Source: Yamagishiella unicocca
Lineage: Eukaryota; Chlorophyta; Chlorophyceae; Chlamydomonadales; Volvocaceae
Assembly (NCBI GenBank): GCA_003116995.1
Contig: BDSL01000056.1
Location: 186,001-250,000 of the forward strand
Direction of reading: 5' to 3'
DNA: 64,000 bases
Numbering within the stretch: position 1 is the stretch's first letter; every line of letters begins with the position of its first letter. This document shows, one piece after another, positions 25,301 through 36,700 of this stretch. The position numbers and the translations under genes were made by a program. The notes below the pieces were generated by a model that did not search any database, was not told where the DNA came from, and was given only the letters and a program-made list of their open reading frames with translations.

Positions 25301-27684
25301 TTGGCACAAAACAAGCGCCTGCAGCTTACAAGCAGCCGCCTTACAACCTGACCCGTAGACCCGACGTGCTCTGTGTGGTAATATGCGAAGTACCGCTCAC
25401 GCGCATGTGCTCGTGTACCCCCCGACAGTAATCAAGACCCTCTGTTCCGACAGCTTCAGCACACCCGCAGTGCGGCGCGCCTTCTCGTCGGCCCTGCCCC
25501 CCCACCAAGCCTCGCGCGCCGCCTTTTCACTGCGCTGCGCCGCCCCTTGCGCCTCCAGAGTGCCCTCCGAAGCGCCGCTTTGCCGTCACTCTGCTCATCG
25601 CGTCTAAATCCCAAAGCGCCTCCTGCGCGTAGCTGGTCAAACCCGCCCGCACCCACCAACTCGTCGATGCCGCAGTTAGGTCGCTCCATCAGCTGCAATG
25701 CCTCCGCCACCCGCCCCGCCTCCACCAGGCGCATCAGCGGCGTAAGGCCGTCGGCGTCCTGCGGGCAGCGGCCGCGAACGAACACAGCGGTTACGATGGG
25801 CGTTTGGCAGCAATGCGCGTCGGCCCATGTTCGCTGATGATGTGTGGCGAGTGGGTGGCAAGGGCAGTGCCCTGGGTGGCAAGGGCAGGGCCCTGGGTGG
25901 CAAGGACAGTGCAAGGGCAGTGCCTCATTGCATGTCCAGCATGATGTACGCGCGAGATGCGCGCAACCGGGGAAGCGGCGTTTTGGATGTTTAGGGATGG
26001 CAGCCCGCCCCACCTACGCGCTGGTTGTGTCTCTGTGTCTCCGCAGCGCAACTGCGACACCTCGCAGTGCCCTCCCGCACCCTCCCCCCGGTACGCGCCC
26101 CGCGTTGTCCTCGCACCTTGGTCGTCAGCTTGGCCCCAGCCGCCACCAGCTTGTCCGCCACGTCCAGCATCACCGAGGCCTTCAGCACGCCGTCGCAGCA
26201 GGCGCGGATGCCGCAGTGGAGGGGGGTGGCGCCACCGCCGGCTGCGGCGGCGTCGGAGGCCGCGCCAGCCTGGTTCCGGAGTGAGACGGTGGGCCGCGGC
26301 GGACGCGAGGAGGGGAGGAGGTGTTCGGGAGGCGGAATCGAGGGCTACGGGGGCTTGGTGTGCTATGATAGATGGGAGGCGGGACGAGGTATGGGCCAGG
26401 ATGCGGCGAAGGAGGCCGTATTCAGGGAGCACGTAACAACGGCAACGACGGAGGGAGGACAATGGGAAGGAAAGAAAGGCACTGCCTCTCGTACAGCTGC
26501 TACCGTAACATATCCTGTGACCCAGATGGTACGGCAACACCCTGCGTCACACCCTCTTGACCGGCTCACCGCCCAGCCCCATCCAGTCCATCGCTGGAGC
26601 GGTTCCACAAGGTGCTCACTCGCCAGGTCATTGACCCACCTTCAGCAGCACGTCAATGACGGCCAGCGCTCCCGCCCCCGCCGCCACATGCAGGGGCGTC
26701 AGCTTGGCCTTGTTCACCGCGTCCAACTTGGCCTTCTTCTTGACCAGGAGCTCTGAGAGGAGTGGACGAGGACGGCGGGGGGTTATAATAAAAGAACCGG
26801 TAAGGCGGGGGGAGGGTGGGGACCACGGGCGGAAACGGTAAGGGGTTGTACGACGCCCGGGCGGGTGCGGTTGTGTGATTGTGAGAGGAAATGTAGGTGT
26901 GAGGGTGACCTGGGCCCTATGGGTTGGTTCGTCTCCTTGCAAGACGGCGGCGATGGTGCCGTGGCTTTGTGGTGCGAGCTCCACGGCTGATGATAGCGGT
27001 CGCCATTTGTCGCCGCAGTTGGTTGTGTGGCGGCCCTGGATGAACCCATTGTGCTGTAGCAGGTTAGGTGAGGGATTGCGAGGGGATGCAGGGTTAGCGC
27101 TACATGCCACGAAGCCGACCCGACGGGGCTGGCCTGCCAGAGACTCAATAGTTTTGAGTGCCCCGTACGTGCGCGCCAAGGTCCGAGTTGCGCGCGTCTG
27201 CGGTTTTGGTGTTCCCTCTGCCTGTTACCCTCAGCTTGCGCGAGGCGTCATACACCCAATACACCGGTGGAAGACACTGCATACAACTATGTACAGTTTA
27301 GGTCGACGTAATGGCGCGCCAGCGTGCTCAATCGTGGATGAAGGGATTCGGCGGGGGTTTGCGCTGCTCCGAACGTCGAGGGCCGTCGACACGACCGACG
27401 GCCGACCCACCTGCAATCTTAGGCGTCGCATCGCTACGCGCAGCCCAGTGAAGCGCCGTTGAGTCCTCATGGTCTACGGCAGCAACATCGGCCGCGGCTG
27501 CCAGGAGCGCCTCTACGATGGGTGCATCTCCAGTCTTCACCGCAACATGCAAAAGCGTACAGAAGACTCCCGGTTTCTTTGCATCAGGGATGTACTTTTG
27601 CGACGCTTTCTCCTTCTTCAGTCGGTCCTGGACTGCCTTAAGTTTCTTCGCCTCGATTTCCTTAACGAAGTCTGAAGCTGGCAT
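22394..27684 (-). CDS. Ankyrin-repeat protein
   Basis: Cytoplasmic-type scaffold made of ankyrin repeats, without signal peptide or membrane segment. Exons on the minus strand: 27684-27411, 26752-26640, 26269-26117, 25758-25657, a poorly defined exon about 25564-25439, 25208-25104, 24678-24409, 24067-23987, 23667-23554, 23148-23050, 22955-22881 and 22540-22394 (stop TGA). Most joins are phase 0. The total is about 552 residues. Ankyrin signatures recur: TLLHVAVKTGDAPIVEALLA, STALHWAARS, LTPLHVAAGAGALAVIDVLL, MDTPLHVAARKGHLAMVSAL, NTHLHLVAETGA and DTPLHVGARTGQ. The start is an ATG at 27684 followed by a charged helix (VKEIEAKKLKAVQDRLKKEK). The C-terminus is a Lys/Glu-rich helix (YLAEAEEAFKAAKEAKK). 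The borders of the 25.5 kb exon depend on weak splice sites. No catalytic domain is visible, so the binding partner is unknown. Confidence 0.9.
25850..25925. repeat. About 20-bp tandem repeat in an ankyrin-gene intron
   Basis: Three to four copies of a unit like ccctgggtggcaagggcag lie in the intron between the 26269-26117 and 25758-25657 exons. Confidence 0.75.
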
Positions 27685-28168
27685 GGCTTCTGGGTCAATA
27701 GGCAAAGTATGGCTATATTAGCCACGAAAGCCGGGGTTGACCCATGCGGTGCCAATCTAGCGCGTACGGGAGCCTGCCTAGCTCAATGGATCCAGTTCAC
27801 CCATGGGTCTGCGCGGCGCATTTTCCGCTGCAGCTCGATACCTGGTAACAGGAAATTTTGAACCTTATCATTACCACAAGTAGGAACGCCTTTCCTTTTC
27901 GAGCCCAGCTGTCGGATTTTCCCACACGATTTTAGCAGGGTTCACCAGCGTTGCGCTATAGCGTTTAGCTGCCGCCAGGAAGCATTTAATCAACATATTG
28001 CAGACGTTCCGGTTGGTCTTGACCCTGCTAGTTCTGGGCGCAGAATTGAACCATTTCGTTCGCACCTGCACAACGGATGCGCTATTGAATTAATCTGCGT
28101 CTTGCTGGATAGCCGCTGTGATATAACAATATAACTCAGGATATACTGTCGCGCGCGCTATCGGCAAC
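27685..28168. promoter_or_regulatory. Short divergent promoter region of the ankyrin gene and NUF2
   Basis: Only 484 bases separate the ATG of the minus-strand ankyrin gene from the ATG of plus-strand NUF2. The stretch is less GC-rich and has no gene-like frame. It must hold both 5' UTRs and promoters unless an undetected 5' exon exists; no specific binding site is claimed. Confidence 0.6.
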
Positions 28169-31100
28169 ATGTCTTTCAGCTTTCCCACCAACCTGACAAC
28201 AGAAGAAATCCAGCAGTGCTTGTCCGATCTACAAATATACCTTGATGTAAATCATTTAACGAAGCCTACGTACGAATGCGTTCGGCCATACTATGAGCAG
28301 GCTGTCATCGCGCTTGGAGGCATGACAAGGTTGGGAAGGGCTGCCACTAGCATGGTACATGCACAGCCCAGGCGATGTATGCAAGATGGGGTCACTACTG
28401 TCTCTTTACGGGCAGGCTATGCGGTAATGAGTGTGTGTTGTGTATTTGCCTCGTTACACTCAATGACGCGAAACACCCCGTTTGGGGCAATCCTGAAGGG
28501 AGGAGCTAATGCAGCCCAACTTCGGCGCACTGAAGCTGTTCGAGTATCCAGAGCTCCACGATGAGTCCACGCCCACCATCAGCTTCTTCCGCCACCTAAC
28601 AAAGCTGATGGTGGTATGTGGCGTCAGGGACTTTACCCTCAACGTAAGTGGCATGTGAACATGCGATACCATGGTTGTGCTACTTGGCTTCCCATCCCAG
28701 GCCTCGCTCAGGTGCACTGTGCGCCGGTGCTGGGCCACTCACGTGCTGGGCCATTCACGTACTGCGCCACTCTCTTGCAGGATGTCTTCAAACCGGATCC
28801 CGCCAGGCTGCGCCGCAATCTGTGCGCTCTCATCAACTTCGCAAAGTACCGCGACGAGAAGGTGGCTCTTGTGGATGAGCTGGAAGCAGAGCTGGCGTCC
28901 AAGGTGACCTTGCAGCAAACCCTGACGTCAGAGTATGAGAAGAACGTGAGTATTGCAGGTGCATGGGGCGGGCTCTGCGTGCGAAAGAGATGCGTCTCGT
29001 GTCCATTAATGTCTAGGTCCCCACCACGTGGTTGAGGTCCCCACGTGGTCCCCGCGTGGTTGAGGTGCCCACGTGGTCCCCACGTGGTTGAGGTCCCCAC
29101 GTGGTCCCCGCGTGGCTGAGGTCCCCACGTGGTTGAGGGTCCCCACGTAGTCCCACGTGGTCCCCACGTGGTCCCCGCGTGGTTGAGGTCCCCACATGGT
29201 CCCCACGTGGCCCCCACGTGGTCCCCGCGTGGTTGAGGTCCCCACGTGGTCCCCACGTGGTCGAGGTCCCCACGTGGTCCCCACCTAGCCCCCACGTGGT
29301 TGAGGTCCCCACATGGTTCCCACGTGGCCCCCACATGGTCCCCGCGTGGTTGAGGTCCCCACGTGGTCCCCACGTGGTCCCCGCGTGGTTGAGGTCCCCA
29401 CGTGGTCCCCACGTGGTCGAGGTCCCCACGTGGTCCCCACCTAGCCCCCACGTGGTTGAGGTCCCCACATGGTTCCCACGTGGCCCCCACATGGTCCCCG
29501 CGTGGTTGAGGTCCCCACGTGGTCCCCACGTGGTCCCCGCGTGGTTGAGGTCCCCACGTGGTTGAGGTCCCCACGTGGCCCCCACGTGGTCCTCACGTGG
29601 TTGATGTCACCACGTGGTCCCCACGTGGTTGAGGTCATCGGAAATGGCGTTAATCGTCTAAGCACGCGCCTCCACAAGTAGGATTTTTAAGCTTTCATAG
29701 GAAACACCTAGTCAAGGTTGTGGTTTGGGTTAACAGCAGCTAAGATTGCCGCTTCTACAGCGCCATGCCCGGGTAGATACACATTGGATGGACCTTGAAT
29801 CAGGTTGACGTCGAAGCGGAATTGCAGCAGAGGGGGTGGGTAGGTACTGTGTGTTGGTACAGAGGCCAGGGCATGGGAACGGCTGGCAACACACCGAGAC
29901 ACTCCGTAGACGAGAACAATGGTCCACAGCCTTTTAGCGGGCGGGGTTCTGGCACGTAGCTCTGCAAACCGCCTGCACCGGCTTGCAACTGCCAACTCCT
30001 AGACACAGGCCTCCACTACAAGCATAGGGTGCAACCCGGGCAAATCCTGGGTGCATTGGAGGTGATGGCGCTCCCTGGTTCTCCTCTAACTGTGCCTACA
30101 ACGATCCTACTGGCACTCAAAAGCCAATAAGGCTTTTTATCGCTGGACTATCCATGAGCAGCTCATCAAGATTGTCAAAGAATTGCTTCGGCATTTTAAA
30201 CGTACGCGGTTTTTCAACGGCGCCATAATGCAGGTTGCGGAGGTGAAGCGGCTCCAGGAGCTCAGGGCAGCGCGGGAAGCCGAGGTCGGCCCAATCGCGG
30301 CGGTGACGGCTGGCACGGCCGCTCAGACGCTTCAGCTGAACAAGGCGCAGGGCGTGATCGCCGAAGAGGTGCGGCAATGGTGCAAGAGAGCACCATGTTG
30401 GCGCGTGCGTCAGAGCAACGGTTATGTGTGCGCTGGATCGAGACGCCTGCGTATTGCGCCGACATGCTGCTACCAGCCTGCAAGGTCCCCATCTCCGGTC
30501 TGCCCTCCCCTTTCCATTCGTGTCCATGTCAGGGAAGCACTCCCCTTTTCATTCGTGTCCATGTCAGGGAAGCACTCCCCTTTCCATTCGTGTCCATGTC
30601 AGGGAAGCACTCCCCTTTCCATTCGTGTCCATGTCAGGGAAGCACTCCCCTTTCCGCCTCTTCCGTTGTCGTCTGCAGAACGCACGTGTTCCCTCACTAC
30701 GTGCTGCCGTCCTCATCTTGTCCCCAGCGTAACGCCACCCAACGACCGGCGTCCTGTAACCGCTGCCGTCACCGCACTAGGACAACAGTCACATGCGTGA
30801 AGTTAGCAAATGTGAACGCAGCGCCGTCTGCCGGCTGATGCTGATGCTGCTCCACTATTGCTGCTATGGAAATGCTGCTGTGCTGATGCTCCTGATGTGT
30901 GTGTTCCCTTATGGGCCTGCGCCGCGCAGGTCCGTGTCCTCCGGGCCCAGATCAACACCCTGAAGGACCAGGAATCTGAAGCCAAGTTCACGCTGTCGTC
31001 TCTGCACGCCGAGGCGGAGCAGCTGCAGGACCAGATCGTGCAGGTGGATGGGCGGGACGCTGTGCGCGCAGAAACACTGTGCGTGGAGGAACACCGTGCA

Positions 31101-33791
31101 GCGCGTGCCTGCAGCTGTGGGGATAGTGGGTCGAGGTTGTGCTGAGGGGCTACGGCATCGTCGGACGAATAAAGCGGGCAAGGTGGGGTTACAAGTAAAG
31201 GACGGGTAACTCGACTGGGGCAAGGTGGGGGGGGCAATCTGGCAGCCGCAAATGCCGACTAGTCGACGTTGGCGCCCTGCCCATTCTGGCGTGGCTGGCT
31301 CGCGTCAACGTGGAATGGCACCCATGCACCATCCGGCACGCCTGGCGCATCAGCGCCTCCTCGCTCGCTCTCTGTGTCGTGTTTCAACCCCACGCCGAAA
31401 GTCTATGTTAGCCGCGACGCGGTCCCTGCCTCCCCCCTCCTCGTCCCATACACTCAAACTTGTAGAGCCCAGAGCGGCACCGGCTGGCCATCGCCGACCT
31501 GATAGGCGCTGCTGAGACGCAGCGCACCTACTATGCGGCGCTGTCCTCGGCCTCCAACGAACACGACCGCAAGCTGGAGCTCATGGCCAAGGTAAGGGCT
31601 GGGGTATGTGAGCAAAGCCCACACGCCCACACGCGCTCCATCAGCTCGCTCGTCCTACTTCAACGCAGCTAAGCCTTCGCGCGCCTGACCGCCAGCGTCC
31701 CCTTGAACCGCACCCCAACAACCCGCAGCCATAACGGTGCTGCGGTGCTCTTTATCTCCCGCTGCTCCGGTACTCCGATCCTTGCTGCGCATGACCGCCG
31801 GCTGCCCTGCTGTACGCCCCCCCCGCCCCGTCTCGTCCCTCAGTTTGAGCGAGAGCTCCAGCGCTGCATCAAGCTTCAGGTGGGATGCTGCGGCACGCGG
31901 GCAGCGCCTAGCGAGGTGCACGTCGACCCCCTTGGCTTGCGCATCGCGGGGCTGTGCCTCCGACGTACACCCAACCCGTCTAGCCAAACAGTTGCTTTGC
32001 CTCGCGTGGCCAACACGCGGTTGTGGCAAACATGCTACCCACCGCGTCTAAAGCTAGTAATCCTGTTTCCCCGTTTTCGGTTCACCGGATTCCCATACCG
32101 GTACCTCACTACAACTATTTTCGGTGCGCTCAGGCTCAACCTCGCTCCCACACTCCGGCTTCGTTCCGCGGCTGTGCAACCTAACCCCCTGCAGGAGGAG
32201 CTGGAGGGTGTGGTCGCCCGCAAGAAGGACGTCAGCACAACGGCCAAGGACACCCGCGAGGTGCGTTGCGGGTGGGGAGCAGGGGGCCGGTGGGGGCTGC
32301 GGCATCGCCGGCGCCGCGCCAACTTAAACCCCTCGGATCTGGGGTATGCATCTAGACGCCGGACAGACGTGTCAGACATCCCAACCCCGCGTCGCACGTC
32401 GCGGCCGTCCAGCGACGGTACCCACCCAACCCATTGCGCCCACTCGGCCCTCCACCACTTCGCACGGAATCCTGATCGCCCTCCGCCGCTCGACTCCTGT
32501 CCGAACATGGCTGAAAACTCACGTTTGACTCCTGGCGCCGGCGCCCACTTGCTGGCGCCACGATCGCGGTCGCAACTAGGCAATTGCCACGGAGGAGTGG
32601 CGGTACTCTGAGCTGGCGTCGAGTAACCAGACGTCGCGGCGGCAGGTCACGTCGCTGCAGGACAAGCTGAGCCGTGTGGAGCAGCAGGTGAGGGTTGGGC
32701 CGTGTGCGAAGGTGGTGGTGGTGATGGTGGTGGTGGCGGAGGGAACGTCACAGTAGTGCGATTGGATACCGGGACGTGGTAGGTGCTGGGGTCTTGGATG
32801 AGCGCAGGTGGGCGCCTCAGCGGCCCAGGACTCGGAGAGGATGCCGCAGCGACCTCGGGCTGCGCTGCTGTCCATGGGTTGTCGGCGCTCCGGTGTAGCG
32901 TGGACAGCCCTGAACGCCTGGCCTGGGCTTCTGGATGGCTTTGAGTACCGGACTTAATTTAGACGCCTATTCGGGGCTTCGTCCCCGCTGGGCAACTTCC
33001 AAGCCAGCGCGGAAACTCAAACGGTCTGATCCTGATCGCTCCCATGACACATGTCCTCGTGTTTCCGTGTTTCTGTGATCGCGCACACGCAGGGCCAGCT
33101 TAAGGTGGATGCGGCGGCGGCGCTGGTGGAGGAGCAGCTGAAGCGGCGCGAGACGGTGGAGGCGGAGCACGCGGCTGGGGACGCGCGGGCCGCCGAGCAG
33201 GAGGCGCAGGTGGGGCGGGTGTGTGAGTGGGGCTCGTGGGCACCTTACGGGGCGCTGTGCCGCTGGCAGGTCGGCACTGTAAGCGCAGTGACGGACGTGC
33301 GTGCTTTTGCTTGTATCCTTGACGCCGGTTTCCCCGCTGCCTGAGTCCTTGACGCCGGTTTCGCTGCTGCCTGGGTCCTTGACGCCGGTTTCACTGCTGC
33401 TGCCTGAGTCCTTGACGCCGGTTTCACTGCTGCCCGAGCCCTTGGCGGCTGTTCCACTGTTGCTTGCATCCCCGCTGCCCGTGTCACTCCTTGCTTACCC
33501 CAGATCCGCGGCTGGCGCGAGCGTGCCGCTGAGGTGACGGCGCAGAACGAAGCACGCAAGCGGGCGGTGGCGGAAAAGTACAGCATCCTGCGGCGGGCAG
33601 TCGCCGAGTACAATAGGAAGATCGATGTGGCGGTGTCGGTGCCGCTATGCGCCGCAGCAGGCTCGGACGGCAACGGCGGAGACGGCACGGAAGGAGGGCT
33701 GGGCGGGCTCGACGTATCGCAGATACGGGACACGGCTGCGGGTAGGGCGCCGGCGCTGCTGTCCACGATGCAAAGCCTGACCTTGTCGTGA
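28169..33791 (+). CDS. NUF2: Kinetochore protein NUF2
   Basis: Subunit of the outer-kinetochore NDC80 complex that links spindle microtubules to centromeres. Exons 28169-28354, 28515-28643, 28781-28945, 30234-30368, 30930-31043, 31475-31591, 31844-31879, 32195-32260, 32580-32687, 33093-33209 and 33504-33791 are all phase 0 and give 486 residues, close to the usual length. The N-terminal calponin-homology-like domain (about residues 1-140) starts MSFSFPTNLTTEEIQQCLSD and includes ISFFRHLTKLMVVCGVRDF and LRRNLCALINFAKYRDEK. From about residue 150 the protein is an almost continuous coiled coil (for example LRAQINTLKDQESEAKF, LKVDAAAALVEEQLKRRE). The tail is Gly/Asp-rich. The first donor (28354 rather than 28329) was chosen to keep phase; the 31475 acceptor is less typical. 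Large introns hold the arrays at 29.0-29.6, 30.5 and 33.3 kb. Confidence 0.93.
29010..29640. repeat. CACGTG-rich tandem array in NUF2 intron 3
   Basis: Tandem units like ccccacgtggttgaggt and ccccacgtggtccccgcg fill about 630 bases between NUF2 exons 28781-28945 and 30234-30368. A block of about 150 bases is itself duplicated (around 29280 and 29430). The palindrome CACGTG recurs dozens of times. Long open frames on both strands here are by-products of the repeat. Confidence 0.92.
30506..30655. repeat. 35-bp tandem repeat, four copies, NUF2 intron
   Basis: The unit containing attcgtgtccatgtcaggga recurs at an exact 35-base spacing (30516, 30551, 30586, 30621), with one or two substitutions. 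It is intronic. Confidence 0.92.
33315..33470. repeat. About 33-bp tandem repeat in the last NUF2 intron
   Basis: Diverged copies of a unit like tccttgacgccggtttc followed by a ctgctgcc segment lie between the 33093-33209 and 33504-33791 exons. Confidence 0.85.
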
Positions 33792-36700
33792 TCGCCTCCT
33801 CCGTTTGGCGCGGAGGAGGAGGAGGAGTGGGGCTAGCAGCCGGGTCGTCCGCCGGTGATGCGTTCGTTAGCGTTGGCGAATTTGGCTGCTTGTTGGCGGA
33901 GCTTTTTAGTGGGTCCCTGTTATACTGCCTACTTCTCGTATCATAGATTCACTGATGTAGTAGTGATTCTTACAGTGGGCCCCGGATCGTAAGGTAGAGC
34001 CACCGGGCGCATCCAGAGGTGCTGTGGCTGAGCGACATAGGGGTCGGGTTCTGTGCGGCTGGGTGGGGTGTGTCACGAGGGATGCTCGGCTGGGGTGGGG
34101 TGTGTGTTTTGGCGGGGGGTGGGGGGGGGGTTGTTTCTGGTGCCGCCGCCCATAAAACTCGACAGTGCGCACCACGGCCTCGTTCTTCCTGCCGTTGCTT
34201 AGGCACAGATAGGCCTTCGGATGGCCGTGAGGGTTTTACCTTGGCTGTCGGCAAGATAGGATATCTCCTTGGGCATGCTGCTCGGCTCCGTGCCGGCACC
34301 TGAACGTGCGCGAGGGGAGCACATACATAGGGCAGAAGAGGGAGGGCCGCGATCGAGAAGACGCCGAGTGTGAAGATGCCGGATGCAGGTTGTCAATGTG
34401 CGTGCCGGTGCGAGCCGCTGCGGCAGGTCAGCTGCACTTGGTGTAGGGATGGGTAGGGATGGACTCGCTGGCCGTTGGCAGCGGCGCGGCACGTCTCAAG
34501 CCCCGTGCTGGATGTTCCTAAAGCCACTTTTTGCCAAGGTTGCAGATAGAGGAGTTAAGCGCGGCTGGACACAGCGCGGTCCTGCAGGTACCCGCACACA
34601 GCATGCTGGCTGGGCTTTATGAATGCCGACGATGGGGATTGGAGCTGGGGAGCGTGTGGGGAGGGACAATGTGGAGTACCGTTTGCACAGCAGAAGTGTG
34701 ACAAGGGACGTACGTACGTACGTCAGACTTGAAGATAATCCGGAATATACACAGGTGCGTTTATTCTCCAGGGCGCTAGCGTTCCACACAGGATGATACG
34801 AAGGCGGCCACAAGCCCGGCGAGCCCAGGACAAGAGGGGCAGCCTTTACTGAGACCTCGCCGTACGAGAAGCCAGCGTTAGCAGCTAGCTGACGCCCCGA
34901 AAGGCACCGGCAAAAGCGCAGGAAACCTCACCACGCCCAACAGGGCGGGGCCCTGGCAAAAACATAAAATATTTGTCACCGCCGTAAAAACGGCAGGACC
35001 AGACAGCCCGGACCCTCCCGGACTGACGGGTTGGGGACAGAAACCCCCGCGGCCCATGTCAGCACCCACACGCAGATCTTTGCAGGTGCAGCAGAAGAGG
35101 TGCAGCCTCTTGACAGCTGCCTGGTAACCCAAACTCCATCCCAGCCACTAGCGCCGTCATTCGCTAATGTGGCCCTAGGCTATCACGGTAGCTCCGTACG
35201 CCGGACTTCGTTATGAGCACGGACCCCTACTACCATATGAACTGCGTGCAGGCTGTTTTACCTGTATCCCGTTGTCGAGACATTCGTCGATGTGACAAAT
35301 GCATCGATGCCGAGGACATCCGTGCCAGGCGAAATCGTCTTACTTTTGTGGTCGCCTGTCTTGCACCGAACATTCAATGGCCCACCGCACTTGACCACCG
35401 TCTGTCGGTGGTTCAGAGAGCCCGCATCGTCCCAGTGACGCATAAGCACTAAGTTGGACATGGTGGCATACTACGCCTGCCGGCCAGCTGCGTCTCACAT
35501 GCCAATTAAAGCACTGATGATCTGAGACCGTATTGACTCGCGCGTTCATGACGTCAGGTCCTCTGTCACTCTACCCTACATGCCACCAGCAGGGCAGCGG
35601 CTTTAACAACAAGGCCGCTGCCCTCCGTCCCCACAAATACTTGTACGCATATCACGCGTTCACTCTCAGCTCTCAAACATAACCTTCCCTTCATGCTGGA
35701 CCTGGCCGCAAACGCGCTGTTGCCGTAAAGTAGCAGGCGCGAGGCGCCCTAACCGTAGTAATGCCGTCACACAGCTGTTCCATGGCACATGTAACACTGC
35801 AACATCTTTCTTATTACACATTAATTTTCGTTATTACAGACACATAAATACTTCAAGAAAGCACTCGACACACTTCTTCGCGCCCGGTACTGTTTGCCAA
35901 GCTGCAGCACATCAGCTACTGCTCTGTTGCGTCTTGGCTGCTGTCTGCGCAGGGTGGCGTCTTTGCGCCTTTCGAGGCTTTCCTGTGCTCTTCGGGGCGT
36001 CTGCTGGATATGAGCCCCGCCTGTCGCATGGTGAGCCCCAGCATGGGCCCCCCCTTCTTCGCCCGGGCTTGGGAACACTGTAACCTCTCATCATATCTAT
36101 TATTGCCAAACGGCGAATTGTTGGCAAATCAAGGTTACAGGGGCCCAGGGTCTAGGCTCGTGTACGAATTTATGAAACGCCTGCCTGCGCGCACTGAGAG
36201 CGTTGCGGCGCTGTTCCGTATCATGAAGTTGCAGTCTGGAAATGCTTCGATTTTGGAAATTCGACTTCCTTGTACTTCCTACTAGAACTTCTTACTCACC
36301 AACGTGTTGTGAAATCCTAGCAACGGGAATAATGGTATTACTGGGGAATGTCCAAAACTCGCTCCCAGGTTCATTGCACATCCATGCTGCCAGACCAGGC
36401 AACACGAGTACTCCACACACCGCTTCACCTTCCGTGACTAAGCTAGCGCCTTCACCAAGCAACTTCGCATCCCCTTCCTCCGCAATACCCTCGCCGTCCT
36501 TTCAGCTGAATCGTCACCGCATGATCATTCGTAAGACCAAATAAAGGAGTTTATTTAGACGTTTTCTTAGACCATCAATGGCCAAACCCTGCCTGACCCT
36601 GCCTGACACACCCTCTCGCGCAACTTCGCCGCACGCAGCAGCTACCTCTTTCCATTCCATGGCAGCTAGGTTCCCTTCCTTGAAGGTCGACGGACTAGAT

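Noticed and set aside
28708..29574. 288-codon minus frame of Gly-Pro-Gln repeats
   Set aside because: It is generated by the intronic CACGTG array and antisense to a NUF2 exon; it has no non-repeat domain.
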